From: Sphingomonas panacis
GTDB taxonomy: Bacteria; Pseudomonadota; Alphaproteobacteria; Sphingomonadales; Sphingomonadaceae
Assembly: GCF_001717955.1 (NCBI RefSeq)
Contig: NZ_CP014168.1
Span: 3,999,501 to 4,063,500 of the forward strand
DNA: 64,000 nucleotides
Direction: 5' to 3'
The stretch's first letter is position 1. Each line of letters begins with the position of its first letter. This document shows, in pieces, positions 57,478 through 64,000 of this stretch. The notes below the pieces were generated by a model. The model saw only the letters and a program-made list of their open reading frames with translations. It made no database searches and was not told where the DNA came from. Made by a program: the position numbers and the translations under genes.

Positions 57478-58289
57478 TATCCGACGCCTTGGGAAATGGT
57501 CCGCTCTCTCTCAATATCGGTGGGGTTGGCGAGGAACACGGTCCAGTCGCCATAATAGACGCCGTCATAGTCGATGAGATCGCTGGTGACCGAGAATTGC
57601 CAGTCGCACAGTGGCCCGTCGGCGTTCGAAAGCCCGCGCTCGCGCCAGCCTGCCATGACCGTTGGGAAGAAACGGTCCATCACTTCGGGAGCGGCGGCGA
57701 ATTTGACGTCGCACATGTAAGTCGTCTGGACAAAGGCTAGAGGACCTATGATGGGGCCCTCGCTCCCCCAATCCTCGAGCTGCTCGGCCGGATCGCGCCG
57801 GCCATGGTATAGTCGAAGATAGAGTTGCGGCGGTTCACTGTCCTGGTCCGGATCGGAAGAGGCTGGGACAGTCGCGCGGGCAGGAATGTCGTTCCCGGAC
57901 CCTTGCGCGAGCGTGGCCCTCGCCATGTCGATGACATGGTCATCAAGATGCTCGGAGACTTGCGGCAGCAATGCCTTCAGCCGTTGGACCTCGGCTTCAA
58001 GCGCACGCAAGGCAGTCAGCGGTTCAATGCTGGCATCCGGAACACCGAGCATTTCATAGATATGCGTCGCAGAACCGTGACTCTGGACGATGGCCAGCGC
58101 CTGCTTGCTCGTCGTGCAACTGTCGAGCGCAAAGCGGCACGCCATCTCGTCAGGGAGAATGCCGGCATAGAAGAAGCTCGCTGGCAGACCGCTGGCCAAA
58201 GTGCATCGGAAGCTGCGATCGCTATCGCGGTGGATATAGGCGATATTGCCGTGCTGGTCGGTGGCCTTGATACGAATGGCGGGTTTCAT
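57477..58289 (-). CDS. Protein of unknown function (270 aa)
   Basis: Not recognised. An N-terminal domain MKPAIRIKATDQHGNIAYIHRDSDRSFRCTLASGLPASFFYAGILPDEMA, a coiled-coil segment LRALEAEVQRLKALLPQVSEHL, then a C-terminal domain with LYLRLYHGRRDPAEQLEDWGSEGPIIGPLAFVQTTYMCDVKFA. GGGAG precedes the ATG. A C/T-rich tract begins 22 bp upstream (58311-58340). Next gene (58552-59253) is 262 bp away. Confidence 0.72.
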   Translation of the reverse strand: MKPAIRIKATDQHGNIAYIHRDSDRSFRCTLASGLPASFFYAGILPDEMACRFALDSCTTSKQALAIVQSHGSATHIYEMLGVPDASIEPLTALRALEAEVQRLKALLPQVSEHLDDHVIDMARATLAQGSGNDIPARATVPASSDPDQDSEPPQLYLRLYHGRRDPAEQLEDWGSEGPIIGPLAFVQTTYMCDVKFAAAPEVMDRFFPTVMAGWRERGLSNADGPLCDWQFSVTSDLIDYDGVYYGDWTVFLANPTDIERERTISQGVG

Positions 58290-58551
58290 GCTGTTCTCCC
58301 ATTAGGATTGCACCCGCACCCCTCCCTCTCCGCTCCCGCCATCGGATGCGAAGCGGCTTGGGAGCAAAATGTGTCGGGGTGGCGGCGGTGATCGGTGCCG
58401 GCGGATCGCACTGGAAAGACACTGCAGGCGGCGGCGACCAGAGCGCGACGAGTATAGCGGTGAGCGGCGGACGTTCCGGGCTTTGGGAGGAAGAACGCAG
58501 GTGGCGTAGCGCTTACAAACCAGGCTGCAGCGTCCAAATCGGTCGGACCCG

Positions 58552-59253
58552 TCAGCCTCCGATTGGTTGCCATTCGTAGAGGAGATGATTGTCCGGGTCA
58601 TATTCGCTGCCAATGGCAAATCGCACCCGCTTGCCGTCACAGGCAAAGCACGAGGCACGCGGGAAGCTGAGATAGATTTTGCCTTCGAAGATGAGATCGC
58701 CCGACCGCACGGCTTGCACCGTGCGCGTGGTACCCAGCGCGCGATGCCCCGCCGCTGCAGAGATTAGTTTGAGCTGGTCGCCAGGCTTGAGACGGCGCTT
58801 GAAGACGGCGAGCGGGACCAACGGCTCGACTGGATTGGTGCAGCCGCGCCGCACGGCGAGTGCGGCCCAATAGGCACCGCTGATGCGCACCTCGATGAAG
58901 AAGGCGCAGCTCATATAGTCCTGGTAGAAATTGGAGTCGGTGAAGCTGAAGCGCTTGATCTGGTCGCGGACTTTGGCGACGAACGCATCGCGTGCGGACC
59001 TGTCCTGAAGATCATCCGCAGCGTCGAGAAGTTCGGCGATGATCTTCCTGCCACCTGCGAAGGTCTGGCTTTGGATGGTGAAGGAGGTATCGGCGAAAAC
59101 CTCAGGGAGGTGCCGTTCGATGCGCTTGCAGATCGAGGACAGGGGTTCGCGCTCACGGTAGAGGTCGCCCTGATAGTGGAAGTTGCCACGATCGTCATGT
59201 ACGGTCTGGCTGTACAGACGTGGCGAAGGGTTCGCCGGCGGTGCCTGCGTCAT
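58552..59253 (-). CDS. Protein of unknown function (233 aa)
   Basis: Not recognised. N-terminal region LYSQTVHDDRGNFHYQGDLYREREPLSSICKRIERHLPEVFADTSFTIQSQTFAGGRKIIAELLDAADDLQDR, then FTDSNFYQDYMSCAFFIEVRISGAYWAALAVRRG and a C-terminal section with LKLISAAAGHRALGTTRTVQAVRSGDLIFEG. AAGGAA precedes the ATG. No signal peptide. Backbone gene, single unit. Confidence 0.7.
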   Translation of the reverse strand: MTQAPPANPSPRLYSQTVHDDRGNFHYQGDLYREREPLSSICKRIERHLPEVFADTSFTIQSQTFAGGRKIIAELLDAADDLQDRSARDAFVAKVRDQIKRFSFTDSNFYQDYMSCAFFIEVRISGAYWAALAVRRGCTNPVEPLVPLAVFKRRLKPGDQLKLISAAAGHRALGTTRTVQAVRSGDLIFEGKIYLSFPRASCFACDGKRVRFAIGSEYDPDNHLLYEWQPIGG

Positions 59254-59275
59254 GAGAATGTTCCTTTTTGGGTGG

Positions 59276-59515
59276 TCAGGCCAGGAGCGCTGGATCGAGC
59301 CCTTCGGTCTCGGCGGTGTCGGTGCTCCAGACGATGGCGTCGATCAGCGTTTGGCCGCCCGCAACGACTTCGGTTTCGGGCAGAATGGCCGGCCAGGTCG
59401 CGCCTTCGCGCTGTACGATGCAGTGAGCGATGCCCGTGCGTGCGTGACAGGCGATCGCCTCGCGTTCGTGGCGGCGAAGATAGTCGCCAGTCCTGATTTG
59501 CGGAGAGGTCGGCAC
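59276..59515 (-). CDS. Small protein of unknown function (79 aa)
   Basis: Not recognised. GTG start at 59515, four bases after the upstream stop, AAGG 9 bases before. TSPQIRTGDYLRRHEREAIACHARTGIAHCIVQREGATWPAILPETEVVAGGQTLIDAIVW. Two Cys near the middle. Coupled to the 59517-59978 gene. Confidence 0.6.
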   Translation of the reverse strand: MPTSPQIRTGDYLRRHEREAIACHARTGIAHCIVQREGATWPAILPETEVVAGGQTLIDAIVWSTDTAETEGLDPALLA

Positions 59516-59516
59516 G

Positions 59517-59978
59517 TCAGGCGGCCTTGATGGCGGTCTCCGCTTCGCCGACGATCTCGACGAGGGCGCGGCTGTAACCGTGGCGATCGAGCCAGCTCTC
59601 GGCCGCAGCCCGGTCAGCCGCGACATGGAGCAGCTCGCGTTGATCGTTCCACTCCTGCAAGACAAGCGCAGCCCCCGGGGGCGGAACATCGACTATCTCG
59701 AAAACACGCTGATCGGTGACAGCGAACATCTTGTTCACGGAAAGGACAATGACGTCCTCGCTGCCATAATCGGCTTCGTGTAACGTGAAGGTAGCGGGAT
59801 AAGGGTGGCTGCCCGTACCTGCGGGAGAGAGCTGGGTGAGGCGTCCGCCGCCATTGCGGCTTTCCCATGCCCGCACTTTGCGCGTGAAGCGCTCCGGCGG
59901 CCGCGGCGTGCCATCTGAATAGCGAATGCGGGCGCCCAGGGGCGCGTCGTCATAGATCGATTGGGCTGTCTTGGTCAT
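59517..59978 (-). CDS. Protein of unknown function (153 aa)
   Basis: Not recognised. Start ATG at 59978 with CAGGAG upstream. MTKTAQSIYDDAPLGARIRYSDGTPRPPERFTRKVRAWESRNGGGRLTQLSPAG, then YPATFTLHEADYGSEDVIVLSVNKMFAVTDQRVFEIVDV and a helical end. The beta-rich middle could be an RNA- or DNA-binding fold. A terminator for the upstream gene lies 19 bases before its start. Confidence 0.68.
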   Translation of the reverse strand: MTKTAQSIYDDAPLGARIRYSDGTPRPPERFTRKVRAWESRNGGGRLTQLSPAGTGSHPYPATFTLHEADYGSEDVIVLSVNKMFAVTDQRVFEIVDVPPPGAALVLQEWNDQRELLHVAADRAAAESWLDRHGYSRALVEIVGEAETAIKAA

Positions 59979-59996
59979 AGAGAGTCTCCTGAAATG

Positions 59997-60019
59997 AAAA
60001 AGCCCGGCATGAGCCGGGC
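59997..60019 (-). terminator. Rho-independent terminator after the 55-aa gene
   Basis: On the minus strand GCCCGGC-TCAT-GCCGGGC followed by five T. It is 50 bases past the stop at 60069 and so close to the next start (59978) that the following promoter must overlap it. Confidence 0.8.
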
Positions 60020-60068
60020 CTTTTGCAGTCGATGAAGCTGGTGGCGGGTGGCGGCGCATGCACGGTGT

Positions 60069-60236
60069 CTAATTGGGCAGCGGTGGCGGCGATGCTTGCG
60101 CCCGGTCAGCGCATGATGCGACCCAGGCCCAATAACCTAGGCGCGTGTCGTCATTTTGGACTTCGGTTTTCCAATCGGAAAGCCGGTAGTCGGGATGCTC
60201 GCCCCATGGGCCGTATGCGCGTACGAGATCGTTCAT
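60069..60236 (-). CDS. Short acidic protein (55 aa), single-gene unit
   Basis: MNDLVRAYGPWGEHPDYRLSDWKTEVQNDDTRLGYWAWVASCADRAQASPPPLPN. AAGGAG is 7 bases before the ATG and a proper terminator follows, so I call it in spite of its size. It is rich in Trp and acidic residues. Function unknown. Confidence 0.7.
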   Translation of the reverse strand: MNDLVRAYGPWGEHPDYRLSDWKTEVQNDDTRLGYWAWVASCADRAQASPPPLPN

Positions 60237-60262
60237 GCCGGGGCTCCTTCTCGATACGACGA

Positions 60263-60727
60263 TCAGGCCTGACGGCGGGCGTCTGAATCGGAGAGCAGGA
60301 TTGGCGGGGGTGTGAACTCGGCGCCCGTGAACCAGATCTCGGCGCGCTCGTACGAGCCGATATCCTGCAATTCCCGCAGGGTCAGAACCACAGCGTCGGA
60401 TTCGTTCAGTTCATAGTGTCGCGGTTGGTCATGCCCATCATAGACGACACGCTCCGGGCCGAAGATGCCGGAACAGCTGCCTGAGGACCGCCGATAGGAA
60501 AGTTTGTGCCGTAAGCAGAAGCTTTCGACATGCTCGAAAATGCCGCCGGGAAGGTCGTAGGCGCAGATTTCGAGCGAAACACCTTCAACAATCTTTTCGG
60601 CGTCGAGCGCCTCGCCTTCCCAGTCCGCTCTGCCATGGTCGGTACCGATGGCGTCGATCAGTTCGGGGATGACGGAGCGGGATATGGTGCCGCCGATGAT
60701 GATTGATGCGGATGCGCGGTCTGCCAT
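60263..60727 (-). CDS. Protein of unknown function (154 aa)
   Basis: Not recognised. ATG at 60727 with GGGAGA upstream; longer frames cross the intergenic tract. ADRASASIIIGGTISRSVIPELIDAIGTDHGRADWEGEALDAEKIVEGVSLEICAYDLPGGIFEHVESFCLRHKLSYRRSSGSCSGIFGPERVVYDG; a small alpha/beta domain with several Cys. A C/T-rich tract is 44 bp upstream (60771-60798). Divergent from the MucR-like gene. Confidence 0.7.
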   Translation of the reverse strand: MADRASASIIIGGTISRSVIPELIDAIGTDHGRADWEGEALDAEKIVEGVSLEICAYDLPGGIFEHVESFCLRHKLSYRRSSGSCSGIFGPERVVYDGHDQPRHYELNESDAVVLTLRELQDIGSYERAEIWFTGAEFTPPPILLSDSDARRQA

Positions 60728-60903
60728 GGTGGTCTCCCATATAAGCATCGGCCCGAGACAATTCCCGGTGCACCCCGCTTTCTTCCCCCTCCCCTTTGAC
60801 TTCATGCATCGCGCAAGGCAGGAAGTCTGCTTTACCTCTTCGAAAGACGGTCTGTTTATCGGGGACCGACCCATCCGCAGTGGCAATTTCCATGGAGCTG
60901 AGC

Positions 60904-61710
60904 ATGTCCGAGGCAGAAAAGCCCGATCTTACGAATTTGACGGTGCAATTGCTGAGCGCCTATGTTTCGAACAACACGGTGGCCAGCAATGAACTGGCCG
61001 AGCTGATCCGGTCGACGCGTGTTGCCTTGGAAAGCGAGATTGCTCCGGCGCCGACAGCCGAGCTGCAATATGTGCCGGCGGTGACGGTTCGAAAAAGTTT
61101 GGGATCCCGCGACCACATCATCAGTCTGATCGACGGTAAGCTCTATAAGAGCCTGAAGCGCCATCTCTCCTCGCATGGGCTCACGCCTGCCGAATATCGC
61201 GCCCGTTATAATCTTCCATCGGACTATCCGATGGTCGCTCCGGGCTATTCACAGCAGCGACGGGAAGTCGCCCAGCGTCTTGGTTTGGGGAACAGGAAGA
61301 GCGTCGCTTCGGCACCCGTCGCGGCGGCAGAGCCTGCGGCCGAAACGGCGCCCCCGGCGGAAGCCCCCGCTACGATCGATGCGCCGCTCGCAGCGGAGGC
61401 AACACCCGCAGCCATCGTTGCGCCGGTAAAAGCCTCGCGCGCGCACAAGGCAAAGTCTGAGCCCGTCGTTGGCTCTGCGGTCGAAACTGAGCAGGCAGCG
61501 CTCGAAGGTGCACCTGAGGCTGCTGCAAAGCCACGTAAGCCACGGCCCGGGAAGCTAGCGACGGTCAAGGCCAAGCTGGACAGGCAGGGCGAACCAACGG
61601 CCCCGAAGCAGACACGCGCACGGCGCGCCAAGAGCAATGCAGCACCCGCTCCTGAAAAGGTCGGTGGTAGGAAGACTGCGAAGGCTACACCAGCGGAGCC
61701 CGTGGAATAA
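60904..61710 (+). CDS. MucR/Ros-family regulator without zinc-finger cysteines, long Ala/Pro/Lys-rich tail (268 aa)
   Basis: Core: LTVQLLSAYVSNNTVASNELAELIRSTRVAL, YVPAVTVRKSLGSRDHIISLIDGKLYKSLKRHLSSHGLTPAEYRARYNLPSDYPMVAPGYSQQRREVAQRLGLG. This is the MucR/Ros pattern; in most relatives a CxxxxxC-x9-HxxxxH zinc finger starts near DHIISLID, but here both Cys are replaced. Start ATG at 60904 (GGAG 8 bases before). After residue 140 comes a 130-residue tail of Ala/Pro and Lys, like a histone H1 or nucleoid-protein tail. May silence the element's own AT-rich promoters. Confidence 0.85.
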   Translation: MSEAEKPDLTNLTVQLLSAYVSNNTVASNELAELIRSTRVALESEIAPAPTAELQYVPAVTVRKSLGSRDHIISLIDGKLYKSLKRHLSSHGLTPAEYRARYNLPSDYPMVAPGYSQQRREVAQRLGLGNRKSVASAPVAAAEPAAETAPPAEAPATIDAPLAAEATPAAIVAPVKASRAHKAKSEPVVGSAVETEQAALEGAPEAAAKPRKPRPGKLATVKAKLDRQGEPTAPKQTRARRAKSNAAPAPEKVGGRKTAKATPAEPVE

Positions 61711-61769
61711 CGCTGATTGCCCATCGGCATTTGCATGCCGATGGGCAAGTCCGGCAGAGCCGGACAACG

Positions 61770-62066
61770 TCAATCCTTGCCTGCGACCCCGATCAGATGG
61801 CGAAGCTTGGCCCAGGCCATTTCTTCACCTGCGTGCAGACCGCGATTGAGTCCCTGGCCATAGAGACGATATGCTGCGGCTGTAACTTCCGGCGTCGCCG
61901 TAGCGGGTAGCAGGGTCACGAATTGTCCCTCATCGTCATGCAACTCGAACACGTCTCCGGCATCTGTCAGCGTCGTGATCGCGATGGAGGCAGAACTGCC
62001 GATCTTGGTGAGCGCGAGATTGAAGGACTCGACGAAGGTGTCGTCGACGACGATTTTGTCGGGCAT
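61770..62066 (-). CDS. Small protein of unknown function (98 aa)
   Basis: Not recognised. MPDKIVVDDTFVESFNLALTKIGSSASIAITTLTDAGDVFELHDDEGQFVTLLPATATPEVTAAAYRLYGQGLNRGLHAGEEMAWAKLRHLIG. GGAGAG precedes the ATG. A C/T-rich tract (62103-62136) is 37 bp upstream. Convergent with the MucR-like gene. Confidence 0.7.
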   Translation of the reverse strand: MPDKIVVDDTFVESFNLALTKIGSSASIAITTLTDAGDVFELHDDEGQFVTLLPATATPEVTAAAYRLYGQGLNRGLHAGEEMAWAKLRHLIGVAGKD

Positions 62067-62344
62067 GGATTCTCTCCGGGCTACGACCGCAGAATTTGCG
62101 ATCCCCTGCCTTGTCCTCCTTCCCTTTTCCCTCCGGCAGATAGCGGCCAGTTGCGAGACGGTGCAGGAACGGGGTGAAGAAAAGTGGGGAACTGGAGAAT
62201 TAAGCTGATATCGAACTGTGTTCGATAAGATCGGCCCAACAGGATTTCAGCCGAGGCAGTTTTGTGGGTCGCACTTACAGTTCGCATGGGTGGAGAGGCA
62301 AAGAGCTGAACGCAGTCGACGATGAAGGCGCAACTTTGAGCTAG

Positions 62345-63149
62345 AGGCTGTTATGGACTTGGCGGCGGGAGTGATTCATCCGATATTGGATGAGCATTTG
62401 CCGCAAGCCGTATCCGTCTGACGTCAGCGATGAGGAATGGCAGTTGGTCACGCCGTACCTGCTGTTGCAGCGTGAGGATACGGGCCAACGGGAGCACGAT
62501 CTGCGCGAGGTGTTCAGGGGTCTGCGCTACATCGTGAAGACCGGCGCGCCGTGGCGTTGGCTGCCCAATGAACTGCCGCCCTGGGCCGCGGTGTACGAGC
62601 AGACACAGCGGTGGCTGGCGGCGGGTCGCAACGCCGAGCCGACTCCCGCAATCATCGACAGTCGGACGCTGCGATCGACGCCCGAGAGCGTGGAGCGCGC
62701 CGGTTATGACGGGGACAAGCGCAAGAAAGGCTCGAAGATCCACATGGCGGTCGATACGCTGGGCCACCTGCTGGCGCTCCACGTGACGCCGGCCAGTGCC
62801 GAGGGCCCCGGCGAGGTGGAGCGGCTCGCGCGTACCGTGCAGGGGGTCACAGACAAGGCCGTCGAACTCGCCTGGGTCGATCAGGGCTACCGGCGAGCGT
62901 GCTGCCAATGCTGCAGCCAGACACGGCATAGTCCTCGAGGTCGTCAAACTGCACGAAGCCAAGCGTGGCTTCGTTCTTTTGCCACGACGCTGGGTGGTCG
63001 AGCGATCATTCGCATGGGCGATCCGCTTCCGGCGTCTCGTCAAAGATTACGAACGCTATGCTGAAACACTCGCAGGATTTCACGTCGTCGCATTCGCCTG
63101 CCTCATGATGAAACAGGCCATTGCACTCGCCACAGGTTCATAACAGCCT
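62345..63149. mobile_element. IS5-family insertion sequence, decayed (805 bp)
   Basis: Terminal inverted repeats AGGCTGTTATG (62345-62355) and CATAACAGCCT (63139-63149), with the same CTAG on both outer sides (62341-62344 and 63150-63153) as a likely target duplication. The transposase inside is broken twice, so it cannot move by itself. It inserted between the 98-aa gene and the 63174-63413 gene. Confidence 0.85.
62390..63143 (+). pseudogene. IS5-family transposase, frameshifted and internally deleted
   Basis: First frame: PSDVSDEEWQLVTPYLLLQRED, REVFRGLRYIVKTGAPWRWLPNELPPWAAVYEQTQRWLAAG, then [49 protein letters not shown]. The second frame has [43 protein letters not shown], the C-terminal DDE Glu region. 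They join near 62,890-62,925. Between QRWLAAG and RNAEPTPAIIDSRTL about 20 usual residues are missing, so there is an internal deletion as well. Confidence 0.85.
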
Positions 63150-63173
63150 CTAGGGAACAAATTGGAGGTAGAC

Positions 63174-63413
63174 TTGAGTTTTGTCGATGAAATGGTGGAG
63201 AACGGCGGACACTTTTTCGCAGAATGCAGGGGGAAGAGCGCGACATTTCGGCCGGTCAGCGATCGTATCGAAGATATCGAGTCGTTTCAGACCGTCGTGC
63301 GGCGGCTTCGCGAGCATGAGGGCGATGGCTACACGATCTTCCAGGATCATATATTGGCCGATCATGGACGTGGGCGTGTCGACTTGATGGTTGTTTCGAT
63401 TGGCGCCGGCTAG
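63174..63413 (+). CDS. Small protein of unknown function (79 aa)
   Basis: Not recognised. TTG at 63174 has GGAGG 5 bases before it; the IS5 relative ends only 24 bases upstream, so the promoter may have been changed by the insertion. SFVDEMVENGGHFFAECRGKSATFRPVSDRIEDIESFQTVVRRLREHEGDGYTIFQDHILADHGRGRVDLMVVSIG. Operon with 63446-63748 (gap 32 bp). Confidence 0.65.
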   Translation: MSFVDEMVENGGHFFAECRGKSATFRPVSDRIEDIESFQTVVRRLREHEGDGYTIFQDHILADHGRGRVDLMVVSIGAG

Positions 63414-63445
63414 ATATGAGGGAATGGCGCCTCAGACGGAGACAA

Positions 63446-63748
63446 ATGATGACCGATCCCAATCCGCCGGTTGCAGAACTCGATGCGTTGATCGCGAAGC
63501 ATGGACAAGACGACAAGGCCATCGAAGCTATTGTTCGTGGATATCTGCGATGCGCGATTTACGTGTACCAGAGGCATGCCCTGATCCGTGCTCTTCGCCA
63601 TCTGAAGATAGACGAGTTTGGACTAAGCGACGAACTGGTCGCCGACTTTCAGGCAGAAGGCAGCAAGTATGTTGCGCAATTTCGAGACTGGTTCGTGGAG
63701 GAATTCCGGGCATTCGGTATAAAGCCCACGTCTGAATTGCCCAATTAG
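63446..63748 (+). CDS. Small helical protein of unknown function (100 aa)
   Basis: Not recognised. ATG at 63446, GGAG 5 bases upstream. MMTDPNPPVAELDALIAKHGQDDKAIEAIVRGYLRCAIYVYQRHALIRALRHLKIDEFGLSDELVADFQAEGSKYVAQFRDWFVEEFRAFGIKPTS; mostly helical with amphipathic heptad-like spacing. It follows the 63174-63413 gene. Confidence 0.65.
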   Translation: MMTDPNPPVAELDALIAKHGQDDKAIEAIVRGYLRCAIYVYQRHALIRALRHLKIDEFGLSDELVADFQAEGSKYVAQFRDWFVEEFRAFGIKPTSELPN

Positions 63749-63800
63749 CCGGCGGCTGGGGCAGAAATGCTGGCGAGCATCCGGCTGCGCCCGGAAATCG

Positions 63801-64000
63801 CTATGATCGCTCGGCTATGATCGTGACGAGCAGTTCGTTCGCGCGGTCGACGGGCAGGAACAGACGGGTCTTGTAGCTGATCACCTCGCTGAACGCCCCG
63901 CGCGCCTTGAGCCAGTCGCGGTCATGCGGTTTGAAGTCCCGAATTTCGAGTCTCCGGCTGTTGTTGACGAAAGCGGACACCAGGCGGGCGCCGTCGAGAC
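63801..64000 (-). CDS. C-terminal end of an unidentified ICE protein (partial)
   Basis: The reading frame is open to the window edge and ends ARLVSAFVNNSRRLEIRDFKPHDRDWLKARGAFSEVISYKTRLFLPVDRANELLVTIIAERS. It looks like the tail of a larger protein, with a beta-rich end. Not enough to assign; a large mobile-element helicase or nuclease tail is possible, and the rest is outside the window. Confidence 0.55.
   Translation of the reverse strand, partial: LDGARLVSAFVNNSRRLEIRDFKPHDRDWLKARGAFSEVISYKTRLFLPVDRANELLVTIIAERS

Larger units (their letters stand above)
958..64000. mobile_element. Integrative conjugative element, left part (right end outside window)
   Basis: From tRNA-Asn onward the content changes from housekeeping to element genes: serine recombinase, relaxase, coupling protein, RHH accessory protein, then a long minus-strand run of small accessory genes. 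I found no second copy of the tRNA 3' end in the window, so the right attachment site should lie beyond 64,000. No mating-pair-formation genes are visible, so they are either further right or supplied in trans (making it a mobilizable element). A cargo block (about 42,830-56,270) and an IS5 relative are inserted in it. Confidence 0.85.

Noticed and set aside
1033..64000. Second attachment site (copy of tRNA-Asn 3' end)
   Set aside because: I looked for the T-arm and acceptor segment and for TCAGGGAGCC. Only partial hits such as TCAGGGAGCG at 13536 occur, and these belong to the structured element, so no attR is called.

Overview
The window looks like an alphaproteobacterial, probably sphingomonad (Sphingomonas/Sphingobium-type), chromosome carrying a large integrative conjugative element (ICE). 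Support comes from the high GC content and alphaproteobacterial codon use, the protein families present (MucR/Ros regulator, DUF736, DUF2493, DUF932, TonB receptor), and the layout moaA tail, nadK, tRNA-Asn, then mobile genes. Host chromosome occupies about 1-957. The element begins in tRNA-Asn (958-1032), where a large serine recombinase reads out through the tRNA on the opposite strand. Its right end lies beyond 64,000.

Region A (1-10 kb) holds the recombinase and the DNA-processing genes. Read leftward from a palindrome-rich non-coding stretch (9.65-10.04 kb, candidate oriT), the order is ribbon-helix-helix accessory protein, coupling protein TraD, MobF relaxase/helicase, membrane-anchored Mrr-like nuclease, lytic transglycosylase. 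The first three match the oriT-trwA-trwB-trwC order of plasmid R388. No mating-pore genes, replication genes or partition genes are visible.

Region B (10-42.7 kb) is on the other side of the candidate oriT, so it would enter a recipient first. Nearly every gene here is on the minus strand, so the plus strand, the predicted transferred strand, is the template. Contents include two DUF2493 proteins, a DUF736 protein with an SSB-like acidic tail, two PAPS-reductase-like enzymes, a GHKL ATPase, a seven-repeat Myb/SANT-like protein, a HerA-like ATPase, a cytosine methyltransferase with nine tandem ADPR repeats, a Mom-like DNA modification enzyme, a sigma-70 region-4 protein, a DUF932 protein and many small acidic orphans. 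At 10.37-13.67 kb four copies of a cloverleaf-like element with covarying stems lie 5' of three leftward genes. G-T wobbles show that the structure forms on the plus strand. I infer that they could be single-stranded-DNA promoters (like Frpo of plasmid F) that switch on early establishment genes.

Region C (42.8-56.27 kb) is a foreign cargo block. At its left edge is the C-terminal half of a second serine recombinase. At its right edge is an ICE adenine methylase cut off after about 110 residues. Inside are an IS66 remnant, an AT-rich-led operon (small secreted protein, thioredoxin-like protein, TonB-dependent receptor) and a catabolic cassette (amidohydrolase, short-chain dehydrogenase, fused indolepyruvate ferredoxin oxidoreductase, FMN alpha-hydroxy acid dehydrogenase, HxlR regulator).

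Region D (56.27-64 kb) resumes the small-gene ICE backbone, with a MucR-like regulator lacking zinc-finger cysteines, a decayed IS5-family insertion and the tail of a further ICE gene at the right edge.
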